Of a DNA stretch of 64,000 bases, positions 35,840 to 44,168 are shown one piece after another. Location: NCBI GenBank assembly GCA_905480395.1, contig CAJQQE010000014.1:62001-126000 (forward strand), in the 5' to 3' direction. Every line of letters starts with the position of its first letter. Within the stretch, counting starts at the first letter, position 1. The position numbers were made by a program, and so were the translations under genes. The DNA is from an uncultured Phycisphaerales bacterium (lineage in GTDB: Bacteria; Planctomycetota; Phycisphaerae; Phycisphaerales; SM1A02). The notes beneath the pieces were generated by a model. That model searched no databases and was not told the DNA's origin. It saw only the letters and a list, made by a program, of their open reading frames with translations.

Positions 35840-36214
35840 TTAGAGCAACCCAGGGATTCCGCCCGGTGGAAGGGCCAGTCCCATTTCGCCGGCGGCGTGT
35901 TTGAGATGATCACCGATCATGGTTTGAGCTCGCTCCAGCGCGTCATTGACGGCGTTGGTGATCAGATCCTCTGCCATGCTCTGATCGGATGCATCGGCAT
36001 CATCGATCAGTGTGAAGAGCATCGCCGGATCGATCTTGACCGATCGGATCCGCATTCGGCCATCCGCGACCACGACCACCGCCCCGCCGCCGCCTTCGGC
36101 TTGCACCGTCATATCGGCGAGTTCGGCTCTGGCCCGTTCAAGCCGTTCCCGGATTCGCGGAAGGTCCTTCATCAAACTACCGAGGCCGGCCATTCCCTTC
36201 AGTGCATCAAACAT
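35840..36214 (-). CDS. ybaB: YbaB/EbfC nucleoid-associated protein
   Basis: 124-residue DNA-binding protein. MFDALKGMAGLGSLMKDLPRIRERLERARAEL forms the long first helix; the middle beta segment GGGAVVVVADGRMRIRSVKIDPAM and C-terminal helix match the family. The ATG overlaps the dnaX stop as TGATG. Located between dnaX and recR as in many bacteria. Confidence 0.88.
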   Translation of the reverse strand: MFDALKGMAGLGSLMKDLPRIRERLERARAELADMTVQAEGGGGAVVVVADGRMRIRSVKIDPAMLFTLIDDADASDQSMAEDLITNAVNDALERAQTMIGDHLKHAAGEMGLALPPGGIPGLL

Positions 36215-38016
36215 CAGTCTTGAGTCTCCGACGGTGCGACGATTTCGCCGCCCGAATTGCGTTGTTCTGTTTTACGAACTTGGACGACGTGCGCGTCGAA
36301 GAGGTCGACCGCCTCGCGGACCAGAGGATGATCGTTGACGTCTGCGGCGATATCCGTTGCCGCAGCATGTTTTGGGACCGACTCCTTGACGAACTCAATC
36401 TCGATGGTTCGACCCAATGCCGACGATGCGAGATCTGCGAGCCCCTGAGGTTTCTGAATCGTCCATCCCGCACTTGGCGATGCATCAACCCGCCGGCGGA
36501 GTCGAAGACGACCTCCCTCCAGACGATCAAATTCGAAATCGTCCAACATGGCTCGCTGTTTCGGAGTCTTTGCCGCCGCCTGCAACGCGGCCCACGGACC
36601 TTGGTCGGGCTCGATGGGCGTCGAAGATTTCGCCTGGGGCTTCTTCGGTTCGGCGTTCTTTCTCTCGGGAGCCGTCCCTTCGGTGGTCTTGGTTTCGGGC
36701 TTGTTAACTGGCGTCACACCCGCCGCGGCGCCCAAAGCCGAGGCCGGAACCGCAGCCGGAGCCGATACGACGCGTGGTGTGGGCGTCGGTGCCGCGGCCT
36801 TCGCCGCCGCGGTCGGCCGCTTGGAATCAGCGGCCTTCAGGCTTTTTTTTTTCGAGGCCGGCGATGACGAGATCGCCACGTCGCCCGCCAAGAGCGAAGC
36901 CGCTCTCGCAAATCGCTCTGAGAGCGCCATTCGAGTCACCGCCGCATCCAGAATCGCTCGTGGCGAGGCACTGACGCGAACTCGACCGCCCGCCGCATCG
37001 CACAAGGCGATCATGTGGACAAGTTGCTCCGCTTCAAAGACTGAAGCTTCTTCAACCAGGGCCGCAGATTCTTCGCTTCCGGTGCCCAATAACGCCGGGT
37101 CGTCACCACAGACTCTCGCCGTCAGGAGCAATCTGAACCGTTCTGCGATTCCGTCCAAGGCCCGCTCTGGAGCGAGTCCCTCGGCGAGGAGCGCCGCCAT
37201 CGCCCGCAGCGTCGCCGCTGGATCACCCTCGCCGATTGCCGCCGCGACATCCTTCACGATGTCCTCCGGCGGCACGCCGAGCACTCGCTCGAGCAACGCG
37301 GCATCGAGCCGACCATCCGCGGCGGCCACGACTCGTTCTAAAATACTTAATCCGTCGCGCATGGATCCGTTGGCGAGTCGGGCGACACGAAGCACTACCG
37401 ATTCTTCGGCGTCGATCGACTCGCTCGCGAGCACGGACGTCAGATGCGCTGCAATTCGACTGACCGAAATCGGGCGAAAGTCAAATCGCTGACAACGACT
37501 CTGAATGGTGGGAAGGACTTTGTGAGGTTCGGTCGTGCAGAGGATGAACTTCACATGGGAGGGCGGTTCCTCCATGGTCTTCAGCAACGCATTGAATGCG
37601 GCGTTGGAGAGCATGTGAACCTCATCAATGATGTAGATCTTGAAGGGCGATCTGGCCGGTCGGATGCTCGCGTTGGCGATCAGATCACGAGCGTCCTGAA
37701 CGCCATTATTGCTTGCACCGTCAATCTCGACGACATCCATATCCTCGCCCCGGAGAATCGCATCTCCGACCGCCACTTCCTCGGATTGCTGATCCGAGGC
37801 GTTGAGGGCACGTGCGAAGATTCGAGCCATCGACGTCTTGCCGACACCTCGAGTTCCGCAGAAGAGATAGGCGTGCGCTGTTCGATTTCGATCGATCGCC
37901 CGCTCAAGCGTCTCGGCAATCGATTCCTGTCCCACGACCTCGCCGAAAGTCCTCGACCGATAGCGTCGAGCGAGAACCTGATAACCGGTCGTGGTGTCGG
38001 AGGCGATTTCGGGCAT
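36214..38016 (-). CDS. dnaX: DNA polymerase III subunit tau/gamma
   Basis: Clamp-loader ATPase, 600 residues from ATG 38016. Starts YQVLARRYRSRTFGEVVGQ; Walker A GTRGVGKT (54-61), DEVH box (IIDEVHMLS), sensor 1 (ILCTTEPHKVLPTIQSRC). The usual Cys-x8-Cys-x2-Cys-x2-Cys zinc module between Walker A and B is absent: the segment after ARALNAS has no cysteine. Codons 389-392 are AAA AAA AAA AGC after TCG, giving a run of ten A; slippage by one base either way stops within five codons, giving a ~392-396-residue gamma form. The tau-specific tail is Ala/Pro/Lys-rich. First gene of dnaX-ybaB-recR. Confidence 0.95.
   Translation of the reverse strand: MPEIASDTTTGYQVLARRYRSRTFGEVVGQESIAETLERAIDRNRTAHAYLFCGTRGVGKTSMARIFARALNASDQQSEEVAVGDAILRGEDMDVVEIDGASNNGVQDARDLIANASIRPARSPFKIYIIDEVHMLSNAAFNALLKTMEEPPSHVKFILCTTEPHKVLPTIQSRCQRFDFRPISVSRIAAHLTSVLASESIDAEESVVLRVARLANGSMRDGLSILERVVAAADGRLDAALLERVLGVPPEDIVKDVAAAIGEGDPAATLRAMAALLAEGLAPERALDGIAERFRLLLTARVCGDDPALLGTGSEESAALVEEASVFEAEQLVHMIALCDAAGGRVRVSASPRAILDAAVTRMALSERFARAASLLAGDVAISSSPASKKKSLKAADSKRPTAAAKAAAPTPTPRVVSAPAAVPASALGAAAGVTPVNKPETKTTEGTAPERKNAEPKKPQAKSSTPIEPDQGPWAALQAAAKTPKQRAMLDDFEFDRLEGGRLRLRRRVDASPSAGWTIQKPQGLADLASSALGRTIEIEFVKESVPKHAAATDIAADVNDHPLVREAVDLFDAHVVQVRKTEQRNSGGEIVAPSETQD
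36843..36852 (-). promoter_or_regulatory. A10 slippery tract in dnaX
   Basis: Ten consecutive A in the coding strand (TCG AAA AAA AAA AGC). One extra A reads KKKK-P-E-G-R-stop; one less A reads KKK-A-stop. Placed at residue 389-392, just after the ATPase/collar part, where gamma ends in other bacteria. Confidence 0.7.
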
Positions 38017-38098
38017 CGAGCGACAGTCGGGTCGAAGGGGATCGGGGGACGCGAGGGGGAAGAACCACAGGGAGCAAGGGGAGCACGGGGCTCGAGAC

Positions 38099-38159
38099 AT
38101 CCGGGCATCCGGACTTCGGGATATCCGGGCATCCAGAATCAAAACATCCAGAATCAAAG
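38099..38159 (+). repeat. Imperfect minisatellite upstream of dnaX
   Basis: ATCCGGGCATCC occurs twice (38099, 38123), followed by two 15-bp copies of CATCCAGAATCAAA(A/G) (38130-38159). Both share the CATCC core. Confidence 0.7.
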
Positions 38160-38174
38160 CATCGGGCCGTCGAG

Positions 38175-38249
38175 ATGGCGAAGCGGAGGACGGCCAGGCG
38201 ACCGAAGACCCGAACGACGAAGCGTGTGGCTGCTGCCGTCAAGCCCTGA
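38175..38249 (+). CDS. Possible 24-residue Lys/Arg-rich micro-ORF
   Basis: ATG-initiated, stop-terminated ORF coding for MAKRRTARRPKTRTTKRVAA plus four residues; five Lys and six Arg, resembling histone-H1-like tails or tiny ribosomal proteins. No clear ribosome site, and such peptides can arise by chance in CG-rich DNA. Confidence 0.22.
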   Translation: MAKRRTARRPKTRTTKRVAAAVKP

Positions 38250-38369
38250 CCAAGTTGGCGAGCCGTCCGTCCGACGGACCCGACCGTCCTCCGCGTCGCG
38301 ATTCACGACCCGAATCGTCATCGTAGCCCCTTTCCGGCCGAGCGGGCCAAGGAAGACCGCCCGGCGACG

Positions 38370-38375
38370 TAGAAT
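38370..38375 (+). promoter_or_regulatory. Putative -10 box of the PIN/TRAM gene
   Basis: TAGAAT, five of six matches to TATAAT, 8 nt before the ATG at 38384. Confidence 0.48.
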
Positions 38376-38383
38376 CCTTGGCA

Positions 38384-39658
38384 ATGGAACCCAACGCCCC
38401 CACGCCCGAGCCCCAGCCTCCCTCCGGGATCCCCACCCCGTCGGAGCTTGCGATCACCGCCTCCCGATCACATCGACTTCTCCTCCTTGTGGTCCGGCTC
38501 CTCTTCCTGGTTCTGCTGGTCTCCATCTCGATGCTCACCATCGCCGGACGGGCCACCGGTCCGCAGGAATTCCAACTCCAGACCTTCCTCGGGGTGCTTC
38601 TGGCCAGTACGGCGATCGGGACGATCGTCATCGTGCTCGACGCGATGACCCCGAACAAACGGCTCTCCTCCGTGGTCGGTGTTTATATGGGCATCTGCTT
38701 CGGTCTCATCGCCGCCGTCGCCATCAGCTTTCTCATCGATACGGTCGTCAATGCAATGGGCGGTGCGGATGGCAAGACTTCGGTCTATCTCGGCGTCTCA
38801 AAGGCCGTGCTCGCACTGGTGATCTGCTACCTCTCTGTCTCCGTGGTGCTGACCACCAAGGACGATTTTCGAGTCGTCCTCCCGTACGTCGAGTTTGCTC
38901 GTCAGGTCCGAGGGATCCGACCGATGCTCCTCGACACCGCCACCCTGGTTGATGGGCGGATTGACAGCCTCGGACAGGCCGGATTTATCGATGCACCGAT
39001 CCTGATTCCCGAGTTCGTACTCGAGGAACTTCAGGCACTCTCGGATAGTCTCGATCGACAAAAGCGATTGCGCGGCCGACGCGGCTTAGACATCGTCGCC
39101 AAAATGCAGCAAAACGCCTTCCTCGACGTGGCCATTGATTCGACCCGCCCACCGGGCGTCGGTGTGGATGCGATGCTGGTCGAAATGGCCCGCGAACAGG
39201 ATCTTCGAATCCTGACCTCCGATCTGAATCTTCGAAAGATCGCGGAGATCAACGGCGTGACGGTGCTCAATATGAACGACCTTGCCCGATCACTGCGGCA
39301 CGCCTCAATTCCGGGTGACACGATCGAGATCGAGCTCGTCAAGACTGGCGAAGAACCGGAACAGGCGGTGGGATATCTTCCGGACGGGACGATGGTCGTG
39401 GTGCAGGGTGGCGGCCAGTTGCTGGGCAAGTCCGTTCCCGTGGTGGTGACGAATTCCTTGCAGACCGCGGCCGGTAGAATGATTTTCGCCCGTCTGGAAT
39501 CTGCAGAGGATTCTCAGGAATCCAATCCGGCGGCGAAGCGAACCGTGGCGAGGGCTGCGACCAACCAACCCAAGAATACCGGGCCGGGACCACGGGCGGG
39601 GAGCGAACCCGAAGGTGGCCGTGGCCGGTCGCCTCGGCGGCAACCCCCTCGGAAGTGA
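38384..39658 (+). CDS. PIN/TRAM-domain membrane protein, YacL type
   Basis: 424 residues. Four hydrophobic helices (about 30-55, 68-88, 100-122, 135-158) precede a PIN nuclease domain: MLLDTATLVDGRIDSL, IPEFVLEELQALSDS, GRRGLDIV, VDAMLVEMA and ILTSDLNLRKIA carry the acidic metal ligands. A TRAM RNA-binding domain follows (PGDTIEIELVKTG, GYLPDGTMVVV). Predicted membrane-bound RNase. Basic low-complexity tail. ATG 38384 chosen over TTG 38378. Confidence 0.86.
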   Translation: MEPNAPTPEPQPPSGIPTPSELAITASRSHRLLLLVVRLLFLVLLVSISMLTIAGRATGPQEFQLQTFLGVLLASTAIGTIVIVLDAMTPNKRLSSVVGVYMGICFGLIAAVAISFLIDTVVNAMGGADGKTSVYLGVSKAVLALVICYLSVSVVLTTKDDFRVVLPYVEFARQVRGIRPMLLDTATLVDGRIDSLGQAGFIDAPILIPEFVLEELQALSDSLDRQKRLRGRRGLDIVAKMQQNAFLDVAIDSTRPPGVGVDAMLVEMAREQDLRILTSDLNLRKIAEINGVTVLNMNDLARSLRHASIPGDTIEIELVKTGEEPEQAVGYLPDGTMVVVQGGGQLLGKSVPVVVTNSLQTAAGRMIFARLESAEDSQESNPAAKRTVARAATNQPKNTGPGPRAGSEPEGGRGRSPRRQPPRK

Positions 39659-39686
39659 TGCGTCAACCGATGACCACTCAAGCCGC

Positions 39687-41204
39687 TCAAGAATCTCCCG
39701 CGAGACCGAGATGCAGCGCCGCCATTCGATCACCGAACGCCGCCGCGCGATCCAGTGAACCGCGTCCAATCGGCTGACGAACCTGATGAATCGAGAGCGT
39801 TGGCATGTACCGACGACTTCCGCGGCCCCGCTCCGATTGATGGGGTTCGAGACATCGATCATCCCAATCAAGGCCGAGAAAATCGATCAGGCTTCGGATC
39901 ATCGGCTCTGGCTCCGTGACCAAGCTTTCGTAATCTAGATCAAGCCAAGGGTTGGGGATCCGCGCCTTCATGGCATCAGAAAATCGCTGATGACTCCGGA
40001 TCATCCGACCGATCCAATCGAGTCGGGTCGCCCAGGGCATCCGATCGTGCGAGAGATTCTGCCCGTATATGGAAATACCCACGTCGGCCGGCGCCCGATC
40101 AATTCGAATGACCGCCGCCTTCGGAAACCACGCGGCAATGATCGGAAGGAACTGCCAATTCTGCAGATGCTTATTCACAATCCGCGGCGAGTGCCCGAAG
40201 AGATTCTTCTGCTGTTCGAGGTATTGCCGACGGAGCGTTTCAATGACTTCCGGCGTCGCATCCCGGACGCCTTGAAACACATCGTTGCCGATGCGGTCGC
40301 GAGCGCCCCGCAGCACCTCACCCACCATCCCCGTCTCACCCGCCCCGTACGCGGCCGGATGAACACCAATGATTCGCTCCACCAGAGAGGTTCCACTCCG
40401 GGGCAGTGACGCGATGAACACTGGAATTTCCGTGGCGGCCGCATCCGACATTGGGTCCGGAATCGACATCGGCGGCGTTTCGTCGATGATCGCATCCAGC
40501 CGTCGATCCCATGCGTCCGGATCGAAAGTCACCGGGAAGATGGCATGTCCGGCATCGTAGGAATCCATCGATTCATCAAAGCGCCCCAACTTCTCGAGCA
40601 TTCTTCCTCGATGCAGGAGGAGGCGGCGACGAATGGGCGGTGGGGTGGTCGATGCTTCGAGAAGTCGTTCCGCCACGATCAGAGCCTCGTCGCGCCGTTG
40701 CGCTAGTTCGAGGACGTTGACGTAGGTCTCTCCCATTTCGGCATCGAGACCTCGCTTCGCGATCGTTTCTTCGATGAACCGAATCGCCTGATCCGTCGAA
40801 CCTCCCCCCTCATACGCTTGCGCCAGCATGGCTTCGCCTCGTCGGCTTCCCGGCATCCGCTTGAGCGCTTCTCGACACGACGTGATCATTTCCGCGTAAC
40901 GACCACCAAGCTTGTGAATCACCGCCTGGTCGAGGGGCAGCATGGGATTGCGGGGATCGAGTTTGTGTGCTCGGTCCAAAATCTTCTGCGCTTCGAGCAT
41001 GAGCCCGCCTCGCAAGATGATCAATGCCTTGATTCGAAGCGCGTTGGCATTTCGAGGATTCCGAGCGACTGCGGCATCAATCAGCGGCGCTGCCTCGGCG
41101 ACTTTCCCGGCTTGGAAAAGCTCCGTGGCTCTCCGAAGATCCGGGTCTTCCGCGCCGCTGCGGGTCTTGGTTCCGCCGGTCGAATTCGGTGGTTTCCGTT
41201 TCAT
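39687..41204 (-). CDS. TPR-sulfotransferase
   Basis: 505 residues. N-terminal ~200 residues are TPR repeats (AVARNPRNANALRIKALIIL, LDPRNPMLPLDQAVIHKL). The C-terminal sulfotransferase has the 5'-phosphosulfate loop IASLPRSGTSLVERIIGVHP, and the 3'-phosphate site RIDRAPADVGISIYGQ, followed by LDLDYESLVTEPEP. Similar TPR-sulfotransferases resemble tyrosylprotein sulfotransferases. Start ATG 41204 with TAGCAT 9 nt upstream and no ribosome site. Confidence 0.85.
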   Translation of the reverse strand: MKRKPPNSTGGTKTRSGAEDPDLRRATELFQAGKVAEAAPLIDAAVARNPRNANALRIKALIILRGGLMLEAQKILDRAHKLDPRNPMLPLDQAVIHKLGGRYAEMITSCREALKRMPGSRRGEAMLAQAYEGGGSTDQAIRFIEETIAKRGLDAEMGETYVNVLELAQRRDEALIVAERLLEASTTPPPIRRRLLLHRGRMLEKLGRFDESMDSYDAGHAIFPVTFDPDAWDRRLDAIIDETPPMSIPDPMSDAAATEIPVFIASLPRSGTSLVERIIGVHPAAYGAGETGMVGEVLRGARDRIGNDVFQGVRDATPEVIETLRRQYLEQQKNLFGHSPRIVNKHLQNWQFLPIIAAWFPKAAVIRIDRAPADVGISIYGQNLSHDRMPWATRLDWIGRMIRSHQRFSDAMKARIPNPWLDLDYESLVTEPEPMIRSLIDFLGLDWDDRCLEPHQSERGRGSRRYMPTLSIHQVRQPIGRGSLDRAAAFGDRMAALHLGLAGDS

Positions 41205-41213
41205 GTCGGTTGC

Positions 41214-41219
41214 ATGCTA
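41214..41219 (-). promoter_or_regulatory. Putative -10 box of the sulfotransferase gene
   Basis: TAGCAT on the minus strand, 9 nt before the ATG. Weaker match than the others. Confidence 0.3.
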
Positions 41220-41367
41220 TTCAAACCACGTTGGTTCGTGCAGGAATCTGCTCCGACCCGCGGCGGCCTCTTCTCAAGGTCAAGCAAGACCGCGGCCGAA
41301 GGCGTCCCCTCGGGCGCCCGCGACCGCGGTGGGCTCGGCTTCTTAAAGCAATTCGCTCCGGCCATTC

Positions 41368-43128
41368 TCAGCGGCCGAGCGCGAGCAACTGCGTCATCAG
41401 TTCATCGGTCGTCGTGATCACTCGACTTGCGGCCGAGTAGCCCGTTGAAGCCAGAATCATGTCGATAAATTCTTGGGAGAGATCCACGTTCGAGAGCTCG
41501 AGCGCCCCACCGACCACTCGGCCAGTTCCGAAGTCGCGAGGCTTGGCGACCAATGCGGTACCCGAGTTTGGTCCGCTTCCGAAGAGGCTGTCGCCCACAT
41601 CGACCAATCCTTCCGGGTTGGCGAACTTTGCCAATGCGACCTGCCCGATGGTTCGAGTGAGACCATTGGTGAAGGCACCCGAGATGGCACCGTCTTCGCC
41701 GATGGAGAAGGACGCCAGGGTCCCGATCGGAGAACCGTCCTGGTAGACGGCGGCGAAATTGCTTCCGCTGTCGGTAAAGCTCGTGATCGAGTCGGCCCCG
41801 CTATCGAAGTCCATGTTCACCGTCAGCGGCGACGTCGCACCATTCGTACGGACGATCGAGAAGCTCTGGTTGGTCGCCCCGGTAAAACGACCGTTCGAGT
41901 CGAAACTCACTTCACCAAGCGCCAGCAAGCGATCATTGGCGTCATTGTCATTGGACTCCGCAACAAACTCCCAGGTCGTGCCGCCGTTCGGATTGGTTGC
42001 CTGTAGTACGAACGAAAGATCGATGGTGAGGGGCGTGCCGAGGGAGTCGTAGACCACGAAACTGGTCCGGATGCTCTCACCATCGGCATCGCCGGTTTGG
42101 TTCATTACCAGCGGATTTCCGAGTCCGCCGCCGGGCCCGTTGACCGTAATGTCGCCGGTCTCGATTTCTAATGCCTGCACGGTTCCCTCGTTGCCGACCA
42201 CCACGATCTGACCGTTGGCGTTAATTTCGACCGAGCCCCCGAGATCCGAACTTCCTCCGATGGACGACGAATCAGTGCCGAGGTACTCGTCGAAGAACGA
42301 GACCAAGTCGCCGAAGGTACTGCCGAACGCGTCGGTGCCCTCGACCGCGGAACCACTGATTGCAAAGGTCAGTGAACCCAAGTCCTTGCCGCCCTTCTCG
42401 ACGCCATCGAGGGTGATCGAACGTCCGGACTCCGAACTGTCGAAGGCGATCGTGAAACCACCCGCGCCATCAGAGACGTAGATGTCCGTCGTGAGTAAGT
42501 CGGTTGCGGCGTTGATCGGTGTGGTTCCCGCCGGATCCGTAAAGAAGGCCCGCGACTCGTGGGTGCTTCCCGTGCTGGCGATGTCACCGGATGCATTCAC
42601 ATTACCGCTGAAGATCACATTGTCGGTCTGGTCTGCGAGGGTCAGGGTGCCGACGGGTATGTTGATTTCGACGAGGTTTCCATCGACCAGGTTGAACTGA
42701 TCGTCCACCCCGAATCCCATGACTTTCGCGCCAGACTGCGTCATGAGATCGTTCTCGGGATTCCTGATGAACCCCCCTGCTCTGGTATAGAAACGCGAGC
42801 CGCCCTGATTGACGATAAAGAAGCCGTCGCCTTCGATCGCAAGATCCGTGGCAACGCCAGTCACGCCGATGGCACCATTGCTGAAGTTTCGTTGGGTACC
42901 GCCGACTGTGACCCCGAGCCCGACCTGACCAGGGTTCGAACCGCCGGTCGAGTCGCCGGGTGCGGTGCCGAGGGAGAAATTCCGGCTGAACGTCGGCGCG
43001 AAAGTCATCCGATTCGATTTAAACGCCGTGGTGTTGACGTTTGCAATGTTGTTACCAATCACGTCGAGGCGACGTGAGTTGCTGGTGAGACCGGAGAGAC
43101 CGGTGAACAATGCTGTGGTCGATGCCAT
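41368..43128 (-). CDS. flgE: Flagellar hook protein FlgE
   Basis: Builds the hook filament. 586 residues, longer than FlgE of E. coli (402), with extra domain D2 insertions. N-terminal GLTSNSRRLDVIGNNIANVNTTAFKSNR and DLAIEGDGFFIV; C-terminal ELSNVDLSQEFIDMILASTGYSAASRVI with the coiled-coil needed for export. AAAGGAG lies 6 nt before the ATG at 43128. Last gene of the flagellar run. Confidence 0.95.
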   Translation of the reverse strand: MASTTALFTGLSGLTSNSRRLDVIGNNIANVNTTAFKSNRMTFAPTFSRNFSLGTAPGDSTGGSNPGQVGLGVTVGGTQRNFSNGAIGVTGVATDLAIEGDGFFIVNQGGSRFYTRAGGFIRNPENDLMTQSGAKVMGFGVDDQFNLVDGNLVEINIPVGTLTLADQTDNVIFSGNVNASGDIASTGSTHESRAFFTDPAGTTPINAATDLLTTDIYVSDGAGGFTIAFDSSESGRSITLDGVEKGGKDLGSLTFAISGSAVEGTDAFGSTFGDLVSFFDEYLGTDSSSIGGSSDLGGSVEINANGQIVVVGNEGTVQALEIETGDITVNGPGGGLGNPLVMNQTGDADGESIRTSFVVYDSLGTPLTIDLSFVLQATNPNGGTTWEFVAESNDNDANDRLLALGEVSFDSNGRFTGATNQSFSIVRTNGATSPLTVNMDFDSGADSITSFTDSGSNFAAVYQDGSPIGTLASFSIGEDGAISGAFTNGLTRTIGQVALAKFANPEGLVDVGDSLFGSGPNSGTALVAKPRDFGTGRVVGGALELSNVDLSQEFIDMILASTGYSAASRVITTTDELMTQLLALGR

Positions 43129-43156
43129 GTCGAACTCCTTTGACTCGCGAAACGGC

Positions 43157-43678
43157 TCAGGCCGCGTCGTCGCGTTGATTGGACGATTCGTTTTCGGAAT
43201 GGGCGGCCGCCTGGATCGCATCGGCGATCTCGGCCGGCACGGTGACCGCAGAGGGTCCCGTGACGATGTTGTGATCCTCTAAGTCATCGCCGCCCAGACA
43301 TACCGCGGCGTCGACGGGAAGCAAGACTCCATCAGACTCAGATTCCTCGCCGAGTTCGCGTTCGATTCGACGGTCGGACACCGAAAGAAGGAGCGGTCGG
43401 TCACCGGCGATGACCAGGACCTTCTCGAATCCGGCGGCTTCCGCAGCATCTGCGATGCCCGCGAGCTGTTTCGAAAATTGATCTTCGATCGACTGATCGA
43501 GTTCGTGCTGATCGACTTCCCGACCGCTGGCAAATTCACCACTGGCGGCCCGCTCGAGGAGCTCCTCGAATCCCGCTTCCTCAATCGTGACTCGATTCTT
43601 CGGCATCAACGAGGCAACCCCCACGGTTCGGACCGCAGGTTCCAGTCGGCGAAGAAGTTGTTTCGGATCGAGGTTCAT
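43157..43678 (-). CDS. Small flagellar operon protein between flgD and flgE
   Basis: 173 residues from ATG 43678. FEELLERA near residue 36 and LAGIADAAEAAGFEKVLVIAGDRPLLLSVSDRRI resemble the 'flagellar operon protein' found beside flgD in many bacteria (ends in a domain that reads like LLVDDLAFIVSVKNRTVI). The acidic tail (HSENESSNQRDDAA) is extra. Function unknown; position suggests hook assembly. Reasonable family inference, low certainty. Confidence 0.5.
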   Translation of the reverse strand: MNLDPKQLLRRLEPAVRTVGVASLMPKNRVTIEEAGFEELLERAASGEFASGREVDQHELDQSIEDQFSKQLAGIADAAEAAGFEKVLVIAGDRPLLLSVSDRRIERELGEESESDGVLLPVDAAVCLGGDDLEDHNIVTGPSAVTVPAEIADAIQAAAHSENESSNQRDDAA

Positions 43679-43703
43679 GTTTATCTTTGTTCTCGGAGCG
43701 CGA

Positions 43704-44123
43704 TCAGGGAAGCGTCGAGGGATCGACGATGACCTCAACGTTGTCCATCGGGAGCATCCAACCGCTGCTGAGTTCGAGCGATACGGAATCGCCCTGACGA
43801 ACGACTGACAAGACGGTTCCGGCGACCGAATCGCCCGTGGGGAGAATGCCTTGAACAGCCTTGCCGAGGAGATTTCCGGCCGACGAGAGTTGGTTCTGGA
43901 AGACGATCTCTTCGAGCTTTTCCGTCATGGAGATGTCGGACTCGATCTGACGGATGGAATTCAACTGGTCGAGGAGTGCCGACGAGTCGTTGGGCTCGAA
44001 CGGATCCTGCTGTTGTAACTCGGTGAAGATGATCTGCATGAAGTCCTCGGAGGACATCTCGTTGAACCGATTCACGCTCGTTCCGGCGACCGTACTCGCT
44101 GCTGCTGCTGGAATCGCACTCAT
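43704..44123 (-). CDS. flgD: Flagellar hook capping protein FlgD
   Basis: Scaffold for hook assembly. 139 residues, short, close to a minimal FlgD. The conserved N-terminal SEDFMQIIFTELQQQDPFEPNDSSALLDQLNSIRQIES is complete. The C-terminal region is a single small beta domain (GTVLSVVRQGDSVSLELSSGWMLPMDNV) without the larger FlgD Ig-like part. Order fliK-flgD-(small protein)-flgE is typical. Confidence 0.9.
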   Translation of the reverse strand: MSAIPAAAASTVAGTSVNRFNEMSSEDFMQIIFTELQQQDPFEPNDSSALLDQLNSIRQIESDISMTEKLEEIVFQNQLSSAGNLLGKAVQGILPTGDSVAGTVLSVVRQGDSVSLELSSGWMLPMDNVEVIVDPSTLP

Positions 44124-44168
44124 GAGCCGAACCTCCCTTGGTTCATTCCTGGGTCATTCCGAAATCGA

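Larger units (their letters stand above)
38017..38383. other. Divergent intergenic region with repeats
   Basis: About 370 bp between dnaX and the PIN/TRAM gene. It contains a minisatellite (38099-38159), a 24-codon basic ORF (38175-38249), a GTCCGTC/GACGGAC inverted repeat near 38270 and the -10 box of the PIN gene. Nothing else recognised. Confidence 0.4.

Noticed and set aside
41290-41350. GC-rich inverted repeat after flgE as terminator
   Set aside because: Stem around ACCGCGG/CCGCGGT is long but interrupted and has no T-tract, so it was not called.
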